A stretch of DNA of 22,758 bases from Stentor roeselii (Eukaryota; Ciliophora; Heterotrichea; Heterotrichida; Stentoridae): NCBI GenBank assembly GCA_006503475.1, contig RSEH01000411.1:1-22758 (forward strand), read 5' to 3'. The notes under the pieces were generated by a model. The model was not told the origin of the DNA. It ran no database searches and saw nothing but the letters and a program-made list of their open reading frames with translations. Position 1 is the first letter of the stretch; every line of letters starts with the position of its first letter. The position numbers and the translations under genes were made by a program. This document shows, piece after piece, positions 8,979 through 17,960 of this stretch.

Positions 8979-9008
8979 TTATATTCGTTAGAGTTATGAA
9001 TAATTTTC
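8979..9008. promoter_or_regulatory. 30-bp divergent intergenic region (shared promoter)
   Basis: Only 30 bp separate the start codons of the minus-strand repeat-rich gene and the plus-strand STPG-like gene, so both promoters and 5' leaders must fit here or extend into the opposite coding region. The minus start is preceded by ATATAA. An upstream ATG at 8996 on the plus strand would open a six-codon reading frame (MNNFHG, then TAG) overlapping the real start. Confidence 0.6.
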
Positions 9009-10043
9009 ATGGATAGTCTCATCAGGGAACAGTTTTTTTCAAGACAAGGAAAAGCGACGAAACATTTCTTTAATTCTTTTAGGTCGTTTAGTCCGAGAGA
9101 CCCTCAATCGAAGGATCTGGACCAGAAGGCAGAAATAGTTCCATCAAAGTTATTAGAGCAGGTGATAAAAGAGCGTCACCAGGCGAAACTCAATGAAAAA
9201 AAGACAAAAAACTCTAGTTTTTTCACATCAGTCGGGCGAGATTTTTCACTTGAAGAAAGTGACTCACCAGGCGCAGGGCATTATTCTCCAAGTTTCTCCT
9301 GGGTTGACGGCCGTGTGAATCAAGGTCCACGTTACTCAAAAGCAAGCCGAAAACAGAAGCAAGCAAAAGTATTTCTTCCAAACTGCATAAATAACGACTT
9401 TCAATGCATTTCTAAGAACCCCGAGCCGTTAGGCGAGGTAGACAAGAGAATCAATAAGACAGTTTTAACTATTGCTGAATATGAGTTCAAGCAAAAGGCT
9501 TTTCGGAACTGGACACCTATACCTGAAAAGCCGACTTATAAGATAATAAGTCCAATAAAACTGGCACTGCAGAAGCCAAGAGAACCATTTGTTAAAGAAG
9601 ACTCTGGTCCTAACCCGCATCGGTTCAACTACCACCCAAGCCAAAAAGAGATGCTTCTAAAGTTCAAACGTCCAGAATCAGTCGACTTCGGCAAAATGTC
9701 ATTCCGATCAGAAGACCCTCCCCATCATTCCCCAGGTCCATACGACAAGAACCACGAGTTCATAATGCCAAAGCTAGTAAAAAACGTTCCTAACTTCCAA
9801 AAGCAGCTGGAAAGAAAGCCTATCCTATTAGAGCACATGTTAAAAACTCCCGATTCTCCAGACCTAAAAAAAATAAACCTCGCTTTCTCAAAACAAGGAA
9901 ACGTGAAGAACACAAGAAAACTTCCATTGATGCACACTTTAACAGCAAGAGACGATTCAATGTATAAAGTCACTGAAGCCTATTCTCTGAACTCGCGTCG
10001 TTCTCCTGAGACTGGCCGAGGATCATTGAACAACTTTTACTAA
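9009..10043 (+). CDS. STPG/SHIPPO-like Pro-Gly repeat protein (putative axonemal)
   Basis: A 344-aa basic protein with at least two Pro-Gly-Tyr motifs of the sperm-tail PG-rich (STPG, SHIPPO) kind: SDSPGAGHYSPSF (about residue 84) followed by GPRYSK, and HHSPGPYDKN (about residue 238) followed by VPNFQKQ. In this family such motifs bind microtubules, often inside ciliary doublets, which fits a ciliate. The remainder is unrecognised. The start ATG is 30 bp from the divergent neighbour's ATG, and the TAA is 45 nt before the kinase gene. The family assignment rests on short motifs, so it is moderate. Confidence 0.65.
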   Translation: MDSLIREQFFSRQGKATKHFFNSFRSFSPRDPQSKDLDQKAEIVPSKLLEQVIKERHQAKLNEKKTKNSSFFTSVGRDFSLEESDSPGAGHYSPSFSWVDGRVNQGPRYSKASRKQKQAKVFLPNCINNDFQCISKNPEPLGEVDKRINKTVLTIAEYEFKQKAFRNWTPIPEKPTYKIISPIKLALQKPREPFVKEDSGPNPHRFNYHPSQKEMLLKFKRPESVDFGKMSFRSEDPPHHSPGPYDKNHEFIMPKLVKNVPNFQKQLERKPILLEHMLKTPDSPDLKKINLAFSKQGNVKNTRKLPLMHTLTARDDSMYKVTEAYSLNSRRSPETGRGSLNNFY

Positions 10044-10088
10044 TCAACGAATTCGAAGCATTAAATCCAATTAATCTCTGAATAAACA

Positions 10089-12236
10089 ATGTCTGCGAAA
10101 AACAAACGAAGGATACTCTTTCCCTCGCCTAGTGTCTTGAACGGCGCTGAGAAGGAACCAGCTGTGGCTGACTTCGAGTCCTTGTCAAAAAAGGCACTCG
10201 GTGAAGGAGCTTTTGGCGAAGTTTATAAAGTCAGGCATAAAGTCTCCCGCGAACTTTATGCGATTAAAGTCGTCAGTAAGAAAAAAATACTTGATGCTGA
10301 GTTGCTCCCTCAGCTGAGAAGGGAGATTAGGATTATGTACTCTTTGTCACATCCTCATATTGTTAAGCTTTACAATCACTTTGAAGATGACAATAATTGC
10401 TACCTGGTTCTTGAACTAGCTGAAGGAGGTACTTTATTTCAAAAACTCGCGAAATTCAAGTCATTCGACGAAGCGGCAGCAGCTCAATACATGCGAGAAG
10501 TGATTCTAGCCGTAGAATATCTCCATTCAAGAGACCCTCCTATAATCCACAGAGACATAAAGCCAGAGAACCTTTTACTAGACAAGGAAGGCCGTGACGG
10601 GCGAATAAAATTAGCAGATTTCGGATGGTCAAACTTTTTCAACAGTGACAGAACTCGAATGACTTACTGTGGGACTTTGGATTATCTAGCTCCAGAAATG
10701 ATTAACCAACAAGGACACAGTACGAATTTGGACTTGTGGAACTTGGGAGTCTTGCTTTTCGAACTCCTCACTGGAACTGCTCCTTTTCAAGCAAGCAACC
10801 AACAGGCCATGTTTGAGAAAATTCTGAAGGTCAGAATCAACTTCCCTAAAAATTTTCCACCTTTGGCTAAAGACTTGATCTCGAAAATGCTGAAAGTTAA
10901 TCCTGTTGAAAGGATTTCTATTCAGGAAATTATGAATCATCCTTGGATGCAAACTCATCAGCCTATTAGACCGACTATTACTCAAACTGTTGTTAAGGAA
11001 CCTTTACCTTGTAATTTAGAGAAAGGGGATGAGGTTGATGAGGATCAGCCGGTTAAACCATTCTCTGAAAGCGAGTTCAAAGTACTCTCCAAGCCAGCAG
11101 AAGAAGAAAAAAAGGCTCAAACCCCAGCCCACCCTACTCCAAAGCTCGAAATTCCAGCAGCAGCTCCATCAGCCTACACCCAACAAGTCTCCACTCTAGA
11201 GTCAGAGCTGAAGCAAACCCGCGACGAGAACAAAAAATATCGAAGCCAGCTCGAAGACAAAGAAGCCGAGCTCGAAAGAGTAAAATCAAAAATAACCGAA
11301 CTCGAATCAGTCCTCACAAAACTCGACCAAGAATGCGAAGAAAAGCGAAAAACTGAAAAACTATTAAAAGACCAACTCGCAGAAAAAACAAGTAAAATCG
11401 CTGAATTAAAAGCTTTACAAGAAGACGAAAATAAACTTTACCAAGAATATGAAAGTCTTCGTGCAAAATGCTTAGAAAAGGAAACAGAACTCAGCTTGTT
11501 AAAAACAGAAATTGAAAACATGGAAAAACTCGCAAAGGAAAAAGTCCAACAAACTGAGCAAATTGAAAAAGAAATTGAAAAAGTCAAAAGTGAAATCGAC
11601 CAAACCAAGCAAAAATACTCAAGAACCAAGTCAGAAATGCATGACCAGTTCTTAAAACTTTCAACTGAAGTCGACGTGCTGCAGAAAGAACTACAGAGTA
11701 AAGAACGTGACAGTTCTGTTGTGTCCTTGGAAGCTCTTCTTACTTTCACACAAGACAACCTTGAGATCTTGAAAAAAAGAAGTAAACTAGAAAATGACTT
11801 GTTGAAACAATACCAAGAAGCCAACGAGAGGCTTATTCAACTGGACAACAAGTACACAGAAATGAAAATTCAATATGAAAACGAACTTGCTGAACTTCGT
11901 AGAAAGACTGATAATGAGTTAAGAGAACTTGAAGCAAATGCTGTTAAAATCGTCGAACCTGCCCCTGAAGCCGATTTGGAAATCTTAAAGCAAAGACTGA
12001 AGGAAAGCTTGGAAAACCAATACAGGAATAAAGCAATGTTCGATGAACTTCAACATCTACAAGGAATGATCGGACAATATGAAAAATCACTCGCTCTTGC
12101 CCAGAGACAACTCGAAGATCTTGACTTTTTAAGGGAAAACGACCAGAAGATCATCAAGGTGCAAGAGGGACAACTCGCTAACTACAACCAAGAAATCCAG
12201 GAATATAAGAAAAAACTTGAAAAAAAAGGTAAATAA
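10089..12236 (+). CDS. Aurora-type Ser/Thr kinase with long C-terminal coiled coil
   Basis: A 715-aa kinase. The catalytic domain covers about residues 29-284 with all key elements: GEGAFGEVY glycine loop, Lys60 in YAIKVV, HRDIKPEN with Asp156, DFGWS with Asp177, the activation segment RMTYCGTLDYLAPEM with Thr192 aligned to Aurora A Thr288, and LDLWNLGVLLFELLTG. DFGWS plus CGTLDYL is characteristic of Aurora kinases, which control spindle and ciliary disassembly. Residues about 370-715 form an almost continuous Glu/Lys/Leu-rich coiled coil, absent from standard Auroras of about 300-400 aa. The frame is uninterrupted, so this is one protein as written. It converges on the pseudouridine synthase gene with 10 bp between stops. 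Confidence 0.9.
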   Translation: MSAKNKRRILFPSPSVLNGAEKEPAVADFESLSKKALGEGAFGEVYKVRHKVSRELYAIKVVSKKKILDAELLPQLRREIRIMYSLSHPHIVKLYNHFEDDNNCYLVLELAEGGTLFQKLAKFKSFDEAAAAQYMREVILAVEYLHSRDPPIIHRDIKPENLLLDKEGRDGRIKLADFGWSNFFNSDRTRMTYCGTLDYLAPEMINQQGHSTNLDLWNLGVLLFELLTGTAPFQASNQQAMFEKILKVRINFPKNFPPLAKDLISKMLKVNPVERISIQEIMNHPWMQTHQPIRPTITQTVVKEPLPCNLEKGDEVDEDQPVKPFSESEFKVLSKPAEEEKKAQTPAHPTPKLEIPAAAPSAYTQQVSTLESELKQTRDENKKYRSQLEDKEAELERVKSKITELESVLTKLDQECEEKRKTEKLLKDQLAEKTSKIAELKALQEDENKLYQEYESLRAKCLEKETELSLLKTEIENMEKLAKEKVQQTEQIEKEIEKVKSEIDQTKQKYSRTKSEMHDQFLKLSTEVDVLQKELQSKERDSSVVSLEALLTFTQDNLEILKKRSKLENDLLKQYQEANERLIQLDNKYTEMKIQYENELAELRRKTDNELRELEANAVKIVEPAPEADLEILKQRLKESLENQYRNKAMFDELQHLQGMIGQYEKSLALAQRQLEDLDFLRENDQKIIKVQEGQLANYNQEIQEYKKKLEKKGK

Positions 12237-12246
12237 AGACTTTTTC

Positions 12247-13122
12247 TTATGTTTTTAGACCTAGTTCTTCTAATTTTAAAGAAAAATCAACAGGAAGACT
12301 CGCTTCGAGATGATTTCCTTTAATTTTACAGCTGTGGGAATGAAGGAATATCCGTGAACTGTCTAAACCTCCGTATTTTGTGTCGCCTAGCACTGGGCAG
12401 GTTAGACCTAAACTGCAGTGAACTCGGATTTGATGCTTTCGGCCTGTTTCTAGCTTTACACGAGCAAGGTTGAAGGTTGTTGAGTCAGTTGTTTGGCTTG
12501 AGATTTTCTCGTAGTGGGTCACGGCTTCTTTTCCTGAAGGGCTTAGTTCTTGGAGTAGTCCGTTGGATTTTATTGCAGCTTTTATTTTACCTGAGTTTGG
12601 AAGAGCACCGGTTAGGATTGCTAGGTAAGTCTTTTCTTGGATTGGGATTGAACAGGCTTCTTTTGACTTGCCGAATAGAAGAAGTCCAGAGATGTCTTTG
12701 TCTATTCTGTGCATCAGCTTCCCACCAGCATATTCTTGAGCAAGTTGATCAGCACTAATTTTCACACCAATCCCTCCTTGTGAAGCCAACCCAACAGGTT
12801 TATTAATCACAATTAAATCCTGATCCTCGAAAACAATATTCGAAGTAAAAAGATTCATGAAATTCATAATTTGAGGATTCTTTTCCTTATTATCCCCAGA
12901 TTCATTCGAAAGTGAGATAAAAGAAGGAAATTCAAGTTCTTCATTTTCCTTGAATTTATAAGATTTCGATATTTTGACTCCTCTTACAAAGAATTCAGGA
13001 TTTCTCAGTATTTTTTGAATATGATTCCAAGATAAACTAGAATATTTCAGCAAGAATTTGTCAAGACGAAGCCCTGATTCTTTGGAGGACTACTTGGGAA
13101 GTACGATGATCAACTTTTTCAT
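12247..13122 (-). CDS. RluA-family pseudouridine synthase (one 15-nt intron)
   Basis: Isomerises specific uridines in RNA to pseudouridine. The spliced gene joins exon 13122-13105 and exon 13089-12247, removing intron 13104-13090, to give 286 aa. Splicing restores a canonical S4 RNA-binding start (GLRLDKFLLKYSSLSWNHIQKILR) that the intact second exon alone lacks, which strongly supports the intron. The catalytic domain shows VFEDQDLIVINKPVG, the catalytic Asp136 in MHRIDKDISGLLLFGKS, and motif III GRKHQIRVH with VLGDTKYG. The exon 1 peptide is only MKKLII. A short mitochondrial signal is possible, and mitochondrial RluA homologues exist, but targeting is not shown. The next gene upstream on the same strand ends 24 nt before this start. 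Confidence 0.9.
13090..13104 (-). other. 15-nt intron (pseudouridine synthase)
   Basis: On the minus strand GTACTTCCCAAGTAG interrupts the frame in phase 0 with an in-frame TAG. Its removal joins ATG AAA AAG TTG ATC ATC to the S4-domain codons. A at position 10. Confidence 0.9.
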
Positions 13123-13146
13123 TTTATTGATTGAATAACTAACTAC

Positions 13147-13554
13147 TTAAGAAACAACTCGAAGAGTCACTTCTTTAGTTCTGATAGGCTGTGGTTCCCA
13201 GCTTCTCTTTAAACTAAGTTGCAGTTCAATTGAGTCTCCTTCTTGGCATTTTTCATTGCACGACACTTCGAATTGTTGCTTTCCTGGTGCGCCTGGCATA
13301 TCTTTCCCTCTGATATAAGTTCCTTCAAGATCTTTAATAAAGAATCGATCAGAGTTCAAGTTTTTCGCAGTCCAGGTGTATCCTGTTGACGGGTTAGAAG
13401 AGATTTCTAAAGTCACTGTTTCAAGGTTGTGAATAGTGACTTCATTTTCACTCTCGATACTTACAGTTCTTGAGAAAGCTGAGGCAATCATTACAAAGAT
13501 GACTATTTTCATAAGTCCGGCCATACAATTATATTCAGTCAGTCTAAATAACAT
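13147..13554 (-). CDS. Chagasin-family (I42) cysteine protease inhibitor, secreted
   Basis: A small protein (135 aa from the first ATG) with a hydrophobic signal sequence (MKIVIFVMIASAFS) followed by a chagasin-like Ig-type domain. Chagasin inhibits papain-family proteases through three loops, and all three are recognisable: NPSTGYTW (family NPTTGY), the GAPGKQQFEV segment (family GxGG) and RSWEP (family RPW). It probably acts in the secretory or phagosomal compartment on cathepsin-like enzymes. That compartment is inference. The start could also be ATG 13524 or 13512. The latter sits right at the signal peptide. The gene lies 24 nt upstream of the pseudouridine synthase start and is divergent from the CLEC16A homologue. 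Confidence 0.85.
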   Translation of the reverse strand: MLFRLTEYNCMAGLMKIVIFVMIASAFSRTVSIESENEVTIHNLETVTLEISSNPSTGYTWTAKNLNSDRFFIKDLEGTYIRGKDMPGAPGKQQFEVSCNEKCQEGDSIELQLSLKRSWEPQPIRTKEVTLRVVS

Positions 13555-13750
13555 AACTTAAATAAAACTAAGAGAAATATTTAATTTTATTCTCATTCTT
13601 ATGAAGTTGAATCATTTTTAAAACTAAAAATTGTGAAATTTTAAATCAACTCACGAATATAAATTAATAAAAAATCTCTTATAAAACAAATCCTACTTCT
13701 TCCAATTATCTTCACATATAATTAACCCGCTCCATTTAATATTAAACATA

Positions 13751-15826
13751 ATGTCCAGCCACTCTCTGTCCTCATTCAAGTAATTCTTATCCAGATCAGA
13801 AATCCTTGAATTAAAGTCAAAGCAGTTGGCTACAAGCTCAAACAAACTTTCAATAGTGAATCACATCAGTTCAATAACAGGAGGACTGATCTGGGGAGAA
13901 CAAAACAATGCAGATCTTTTAAGGTAACAAGAAATTAGTGAATTTTTCAAGGAAAACGTGATGGAAGTTTACTCTTCATTGCTTTCTCAAGACTTCGACC
14001 GTGTCATTACAATCCAGCTGCTGCAGTCATCAAGCATGTTGATCCACAACCTGTCAAAAGGCTCTTCAAAAAGCGAACTACTCAAAACCGACTACTTCAA
14101 ACACGTCTTGTCCCATCCTTTCGACTTCGCTGACAGTGAAATAGTTGAAAATTACATGTCTTTACTTAAAGGTATCGCCGTCAATTTACACCTTACTGAA
14201 CTTCGGGACTATTTAATAGAAAATAACTTCAACTTGTTCACTGGAGCGATGATTTTTTATAATAACAATGAGACAATCATCAGGACTTCAGCTAGAAATG
14301 TCGTTTTAAGAGTCTTGGAAGGTAAAAAATAAGTAGTCAATGACGAAATCGTGAATAATTTCATATTGACCTCAGGTTTTTTGAATAACTTGGCGAATTA
14401 CTTGAAAGAAAGCATTATCTCTATATCGAGAAGTGTTGATTCTTCGAAGAATTTAAACAAGTTAGAACAGGTTGTGTCTGAATGTCTTGACCTTCTTTAT
14501 GAATTGAATGATATTTTTGAGCTGAATAATTTGGATATCAATGACAGACTTCAGGATATTCTAATGAAAATGATTTTCTTGCCTGTTCTTAGTTCGAGCA
14601 TTGTTGAGGCTGAACCTAAAGTTTACCATCTTCCTATGCCCATTGCACTTTATGCTTTTACTTTGATTGTGAAAATTTTTAACCATCAGGGAATTCGTGA
14701 AGAAATCTTGATTGTCCTTTTTGCTTCTCGTATTTCTAGATCGTATTTGGAAGTAATGATTAATCCTCCAAATAGAAGTCTGCCGAAACTTGAAAGGTCT
14801 TCAGAGATTGTTCCTAACCCTGTACATTCTTTCATCTTTCGGTTTCTTAAATGCAGAGAAGATAATTTATTAGGCCTTAGTCTCGCATTGGTCCAGTCGG
14901 TCTTCCATAAAAGTATTTTGGACTTTTTTAGCTGTTCAGATTTACCGCAAAGAGCAGTTCTCGAGCACTTACTAGATTCATTCCAAACGATTTTTACCTC
15001 TGAAGCAGAAACCCGTTTTTTCACAGTTTTTCTAGCTTGCAAGTTATGTTTAGACCTTTATTCATCAGACATAATCCGATCATCAGAATCAGATTTCCAT
15101 TCCCTCGTCCAAAGAGCCATATCATTCCGGTCTAAGACAATCTTGACCTACATCGAGAGCAGTTCGAACCCAATGGACTTGATCCATCTGTTCAAAACCG
15201 AAGAAGAATTCATTTCAAGCCAGAACTGGGAAGACTACCTGAACCTTCCTCTGAACTATCTGATGACTTCAATAGGAAACTCAGCAGACCTGCCTTTAGA
15301 AGTAAGAAGAAGTCGTGTTGAAAGTGAATATTTAAAATCAGATATCAGACTTTTACTCTTATTTAAAAGACTTAAAGGACTCATGAAGCCTGTTGAGGAA
15401 AGGACTCGAGTCTGTGTCTTGCCTTTTGACAGCATCGCTGAGTCAACTTTAGTAGCAGGCGAGTTTTATGATGTCGATTCTGAGTTCATTCAAGGAAAAA
15501 CCATCAGAAAAGTAGTGGAAAAAGGAATCACTGGGCATGTGAGATACATCATTGATGATAAAAATTACTTGATACTTGCTAGCCTTCATACTGATATGGA
15601 CTGTTATCTTATTGAAACTTCTGTTAGGTTTAGCAAATTGAATGTACTTGATCGACCGGAACCGAATGTTATTGTACTCGTCACTGAAAATGGAGAAACA
15701 CTTATGCTTGTCTTTGAGGATAATAAAGAATGGATCACTATGAAAAATGTGGTTGAAAAAAGAGTCAAGAAATGTGTGGAGTATGATGTCGGGCTTTTGA
15801 AAAGTTTTATTATGGAAGATAATTAA
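13751..15826 (+). CDS. CLEC16A: CLEC16A/FPL-domain endolysosomal protein (three 15-nt introns)
   Basis: Homologue of CLEC16A/Ema/GOP-1, which acts in late endosome, autophagy and mitophagy control. Exons 13751-13779, 13795-13923, 13939-14321 and 14337-15826 splice to 676 aa. Without splicing the gene breaks into two frames (from 13958 and 14351) and loses its N-terminus. Splicing recovers LIWGEQN (about residues 41-47; human LIWGDQN) and the EFFKENVMEVY segment, and joins VLRVLE to VNDEIVNNFI at the same place as human LNVYKV. Other family segments are SHPFDFADSEIVENYMSLLK and the FTGAMIFYNNNETIIRTSAR stretch. The C-terminal half is weaker but collinear (LPMPIALYAF; PLEVRRSRVESEYL). It is about two thirds the human length, lacking the low-complexity insert. 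Confidence 0.9.
13780..13794 (+). other. 15-nt intron 1 (CLEC16A homologue)
   Basis: GTAATTCTTATCCAG, phase 2. It carries an in-frame TAA when retained. A at position 10. Removal gives TTC AAA TCA GAA. Confidence 0.85.
13924..13938 (+). other. 15-nt intron 2 (CLEC16A homologue)
   Basis: GTAACAAGAAATTAG, phase 2, in-frame TAA when retained, A at position 10. Removal joins DLL to SEFFKEN, matching the family. Confidence 0.9.
14322..14336 (+). other. 15-nt intron 3 (CLEC16A homologue)
   Basis: GTAAAAAATAAGTAG, phase 1, in-frame TAA when retained, A at position 10. Removal joins the two long open frames of the FPL-domain gene. Confidence 0.95.
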
Positions 15827-15917
15827 AGTTAGTGATCTTTAAGGTTATTTTTTTTTTGAAAGGATTAATAATAAATCGACCCAGTCTTGATATTTTTTAG
15901 TATTAAAATAATAAATG

Positions 15918-15940
15918 CTTCAATACTTTAAGTATTGAAG
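15918..15940. repeat. 23-bp near-perfect palindrome
   Basis: CTTCAATACTT and its exact reverse complement AAGTATTGAAG flank a single central T. It lies in the 224-bp AT-rich spacer between two plus-strand genes, 92 nt after the CLEC16A-homologue stop. It could be a dyad binding site for a dimeric protein or a 3'-end hairpin. Confidence 0.85.
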
Positions 15941-16050
15941 TAAGTTACTTATCGATTCATCAATCTATATTATCTCGATTTTCACTTTAAAAACCTTCTA
16001 ATTAATCTTCTTTTTTCTTATCAAAACCTTCTTGAAAAAATTAATAATAA

Positions 16051-16515
16051 ATGATAAATCTTCGGCAGTTGTATGAAATCGCTCCAGAGTTAAAGAAAAA
16101 TCAAAAAATCCCAAAAACCACTAAAGCCAAGTCAAAAATCCAAAAAATCGACCTGGACAAGTCAAGTCAAAATTTCCGTAAAAACCTTTTATCAAACCTT
16201 CTGTCCTTCCGAAGCCAAAAAGAATCTTCATTCCAGACCCATCTTTACGAGTGTGCCTCTCGAAAGTCAATGAGTTCAGTCCGTTCATCATTAAACCCTT
16301 CCACATTTTCTCATTTCACATTTGAAGACACAGTATTTTTAACTGAAAAGCAGTCAAAAAAGCTGAAAAAAACTCAAAAGATTGAAAAGGGTTTAATTTC
16401 TTCTCTTCAATCTGAAAAAATTCAGTATCAGCGAGATTTGGCTTATCAACTTAGATCAACTTTGCCGAGATTTTTGGAAAGCAGCAGGAAGAAGGCTCTG
16501 CGGAAAATTTCTTAA
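16051..16515 (+). CDS. Small basic protein, unknown function
   Basis: A 154-aa Lys/Ser-rich protein that I do not recognise. There is no signal peptide or membrane segment. Two short helical, charged stretches occur (about residues 100-125 and 130-154). The start ATG follows AATAATAA, with TAA immediately before it, so it cannot extend upstream in frame. The stop is 17 nt from the stop of the convergent p24 gene. Its codon use matches the neighbours (C/A-rich first half, then G/T-rich), and the frame is intact, so I take it as a real gene. Confidence 0.65.
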   Translation: MINLRQLYEIAPELKKNQKIPKTTKAKSKIQKIDLDKSSQNFRKNLLSNLLSFRSQKESSFQTHLYECASRKSMSSVRSSLNPSTFSHFTFEDTVFLTEKQSKKLKKTQKIEKGLISSLQSEKIQYQRDLAYQLRSTLPRFLESSRKKALRKIS

Positions 16516-16532
16516 AGATAATAACTAACTAA

Positions 16533-17117
16533 TTAAACCCTTACTTTATCAGATGAAAAAAGTCCTCTCAGCACGTAGATTTGGACAAGGCTGATTCCGC
16601 AGAGTACGACGACTTTGACTAAAACACTGCGAAGGATGTTATCGCAGGTCCTTTCGGTCAGGTCTCGATGCACTCTTTCTCGTCTTTCATAAAAGTGAAG
16701 GTTTCGATAAACAGTTTCTAAAAGTCTTGAAGTCATCTTGACTTCGTCTTCTATCGGCTGGAAATGATCTTCTGCAGCAAGAGTCGATACTTGATCTTCT
16801 TGGGAAAACTCAAAACTGATCACTTTAACATCAGCGTCAAGAGCTTTGAAACAAAGTTCATGGTACTCGTCATTAGTCAGCAAAAACTCGAATTTTCCTT
16901 CTCGAGTTCCTTTGGGGCTTGAGTATTTCGGCTTTTTAACACTGTCGAAGAATCTGGTTAGGACATTCATGTCACCTTCTCCTGAGATGACGTATTCGCC
17001 CCATATCTTCTGGCCTGCTTTTCCATCTATGAAGAAACAGTACTCTGTGTAACCGGGAAGATTAGTAAAGAGACTCGAAGCAATAGAAACCAATACAAGA
17101 ACAAGGACTTTTTTCAT
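16533..17117 (-). CDS. p24/TMED (EMP24/GOLD) cargo receptor
   Basis: Type I membrane protein of ER-Golgi vesicles that helps select cargo and binds coat proteins. The 194-aa product has a signal peptide (about residues 1-18), a GOLD domain with the usual Cys pair (YCFFIDGKAGQ and ELCFKAL), a heptad-like stalk (SRLLETVYRNLHFYERRERVHRDLTERT) and a C-terminal membrane span (VLVKVVVLCGISLVQIYVL) followed by a short tail, RGLFSSDKVRV. The family FF motif is reduced to LF and the tail lacks KKXX, while the terminal Val resembles a COPII-type export signal. Length is typical. The start is in a TATAAATG context, 17 nt after the upstream stop. Confidence 0.92.
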   Translation of the reverse strand: MKKVLVLVLVSIASSLFTNLPGYTEYCFFIDGKAGQKIWGEYVISGEGDMNVLTRFFDSVKKPKYSSPKGTREGKFEFLLTNDEYHELCFKALDADVKVISFEFSQEDQVSTLAAEDHFQPIEDEVKMTSRLLETVYRNLHFYERRERVHRDLTERTCDNILRSVLVKVVVLCGISLVQIYVLRGLFSSDKVRV

Positions 17118-17134
17118 TTATATTAGGAATAATT

Positions 17135-17845
17135 CTAATCTAACAAGAACCCATTCTCAAAAACTTCCTGTTTCAACTGATTCAAGGCAATCTCAGACTC
17201 ATCTTCCATAGCAAGAAAAACTCTCAACATAAAAGTTTTAAACATATTCGACAATCGTGTTAATTTTAAAATTTCTTCAAAGACCCCTTTATATTCATCA
17301 TCATGTATAAAAAGACAAACAGGATCACTATGTACTTTAAGTAATCCACATTCATACAAAATTTCCAAGTAATTCTGCATCTTTTGCTGTGAAATCATAT
17401 CCTTAACCAGAAGATTTCTTAGAATTTGTTTAGAATGTTCAATTTCTTCTTTAAGTTTTATAGGAATTTCAGATAAATCCTTATTTAAAATTTCATCTTC
17501 TTGTCGATTATCAAGAAACTTTAAAAGAATTTTTCTTTTGTTTTTTGGAGTTTTTTCTGGTTCAGGTTTAAAAGTCTCAGATTTATATTCTTTCAGTTTT
17601 TGCTTTTTTTTGAAGTATTTTGATAAAAGTTCACATTTTTCTTCTAGGGTTTGACATGAGTCAGAAAATTCTAGATCGAAGGGATCGTCTTTCAATAAAT
17701 ATTCTATTTGAAGTTGGGTTTTTAGTTCTAAGGAATCTTCTGGTAAGGAAGATTTTCCCATCTCGACTTCACATGATGGCTCTAAAGCGTTGAGGGACTT
17801 TTGATGAAAGAGTTTTGTACTTTCTGGGCTTAATATATTTTGCAT
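17135..17845 (-). CDS. Acidic/helical protein, unknown function
   Basis: A 236-aa protein that I do not recognise. The N-terminal half is acidic and polar (ELKTQLQIEYLLKDDPFDLEF). A Lys-rich stretch KKKQKLKEYKSETFKPEPEK follows at about residues 79-98. The C-terminal half (about residue 125 onward) looks like a folded helical domain (LYECGLLKVHSDP, FIHDDEYKGVFEEILKLTRL). No signal or membrane segment is seen. The start ATG 17845 is 115 bp from the divergent DHHC gene, and the TAG stop is 17 nt upstream of the p24 start. Confidence 0.7.
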   Translation of the reverse strand: MQNILSPESTKLFHQKSLNALEPSCEVEMGKSSLPEDSLELKTQLQIEYLLKDDPFDLEFSDSCQTLEEKCELLSKYFKKKQKLKEYKSETFKPEPEKTPKNKRKILLKFLDNRQEDEILNKDLSEIPIKLKEEIEHSKQILRNLLVKDMISQQKMQNYLEILYECGLLKVHSDPVCLFIHDDEYKGVFEEILKLTRLSNMFKTFMLRVFLAMEDESEIALNQLKQEVFENGFLLD

Positions 17846-17960
17846 TGATTTTTTTTTTATTGATTTAAGTAAAGTTGGGTTTTTTGCTAAGAATGGATTA
17901 TTTAACTGAATAGCTCTGGATGATTATTTTATTTCATTAATTTATCAAAGTTATACTAAT

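Noticed and set aside
11438-11824. 128-codon minus-strand open frame
   Set aside because: It is antisense to the coiled coil of the Aurora-type kinase. Ser/Phe-rich antisense frames are expected from Glu/Lys-rich coding sequence.
14686-15042. 118-codon minus-strand open frame
   Set aside because: It is fully antisense to the conserved FPL-domain gene and has no recognisable protein features.
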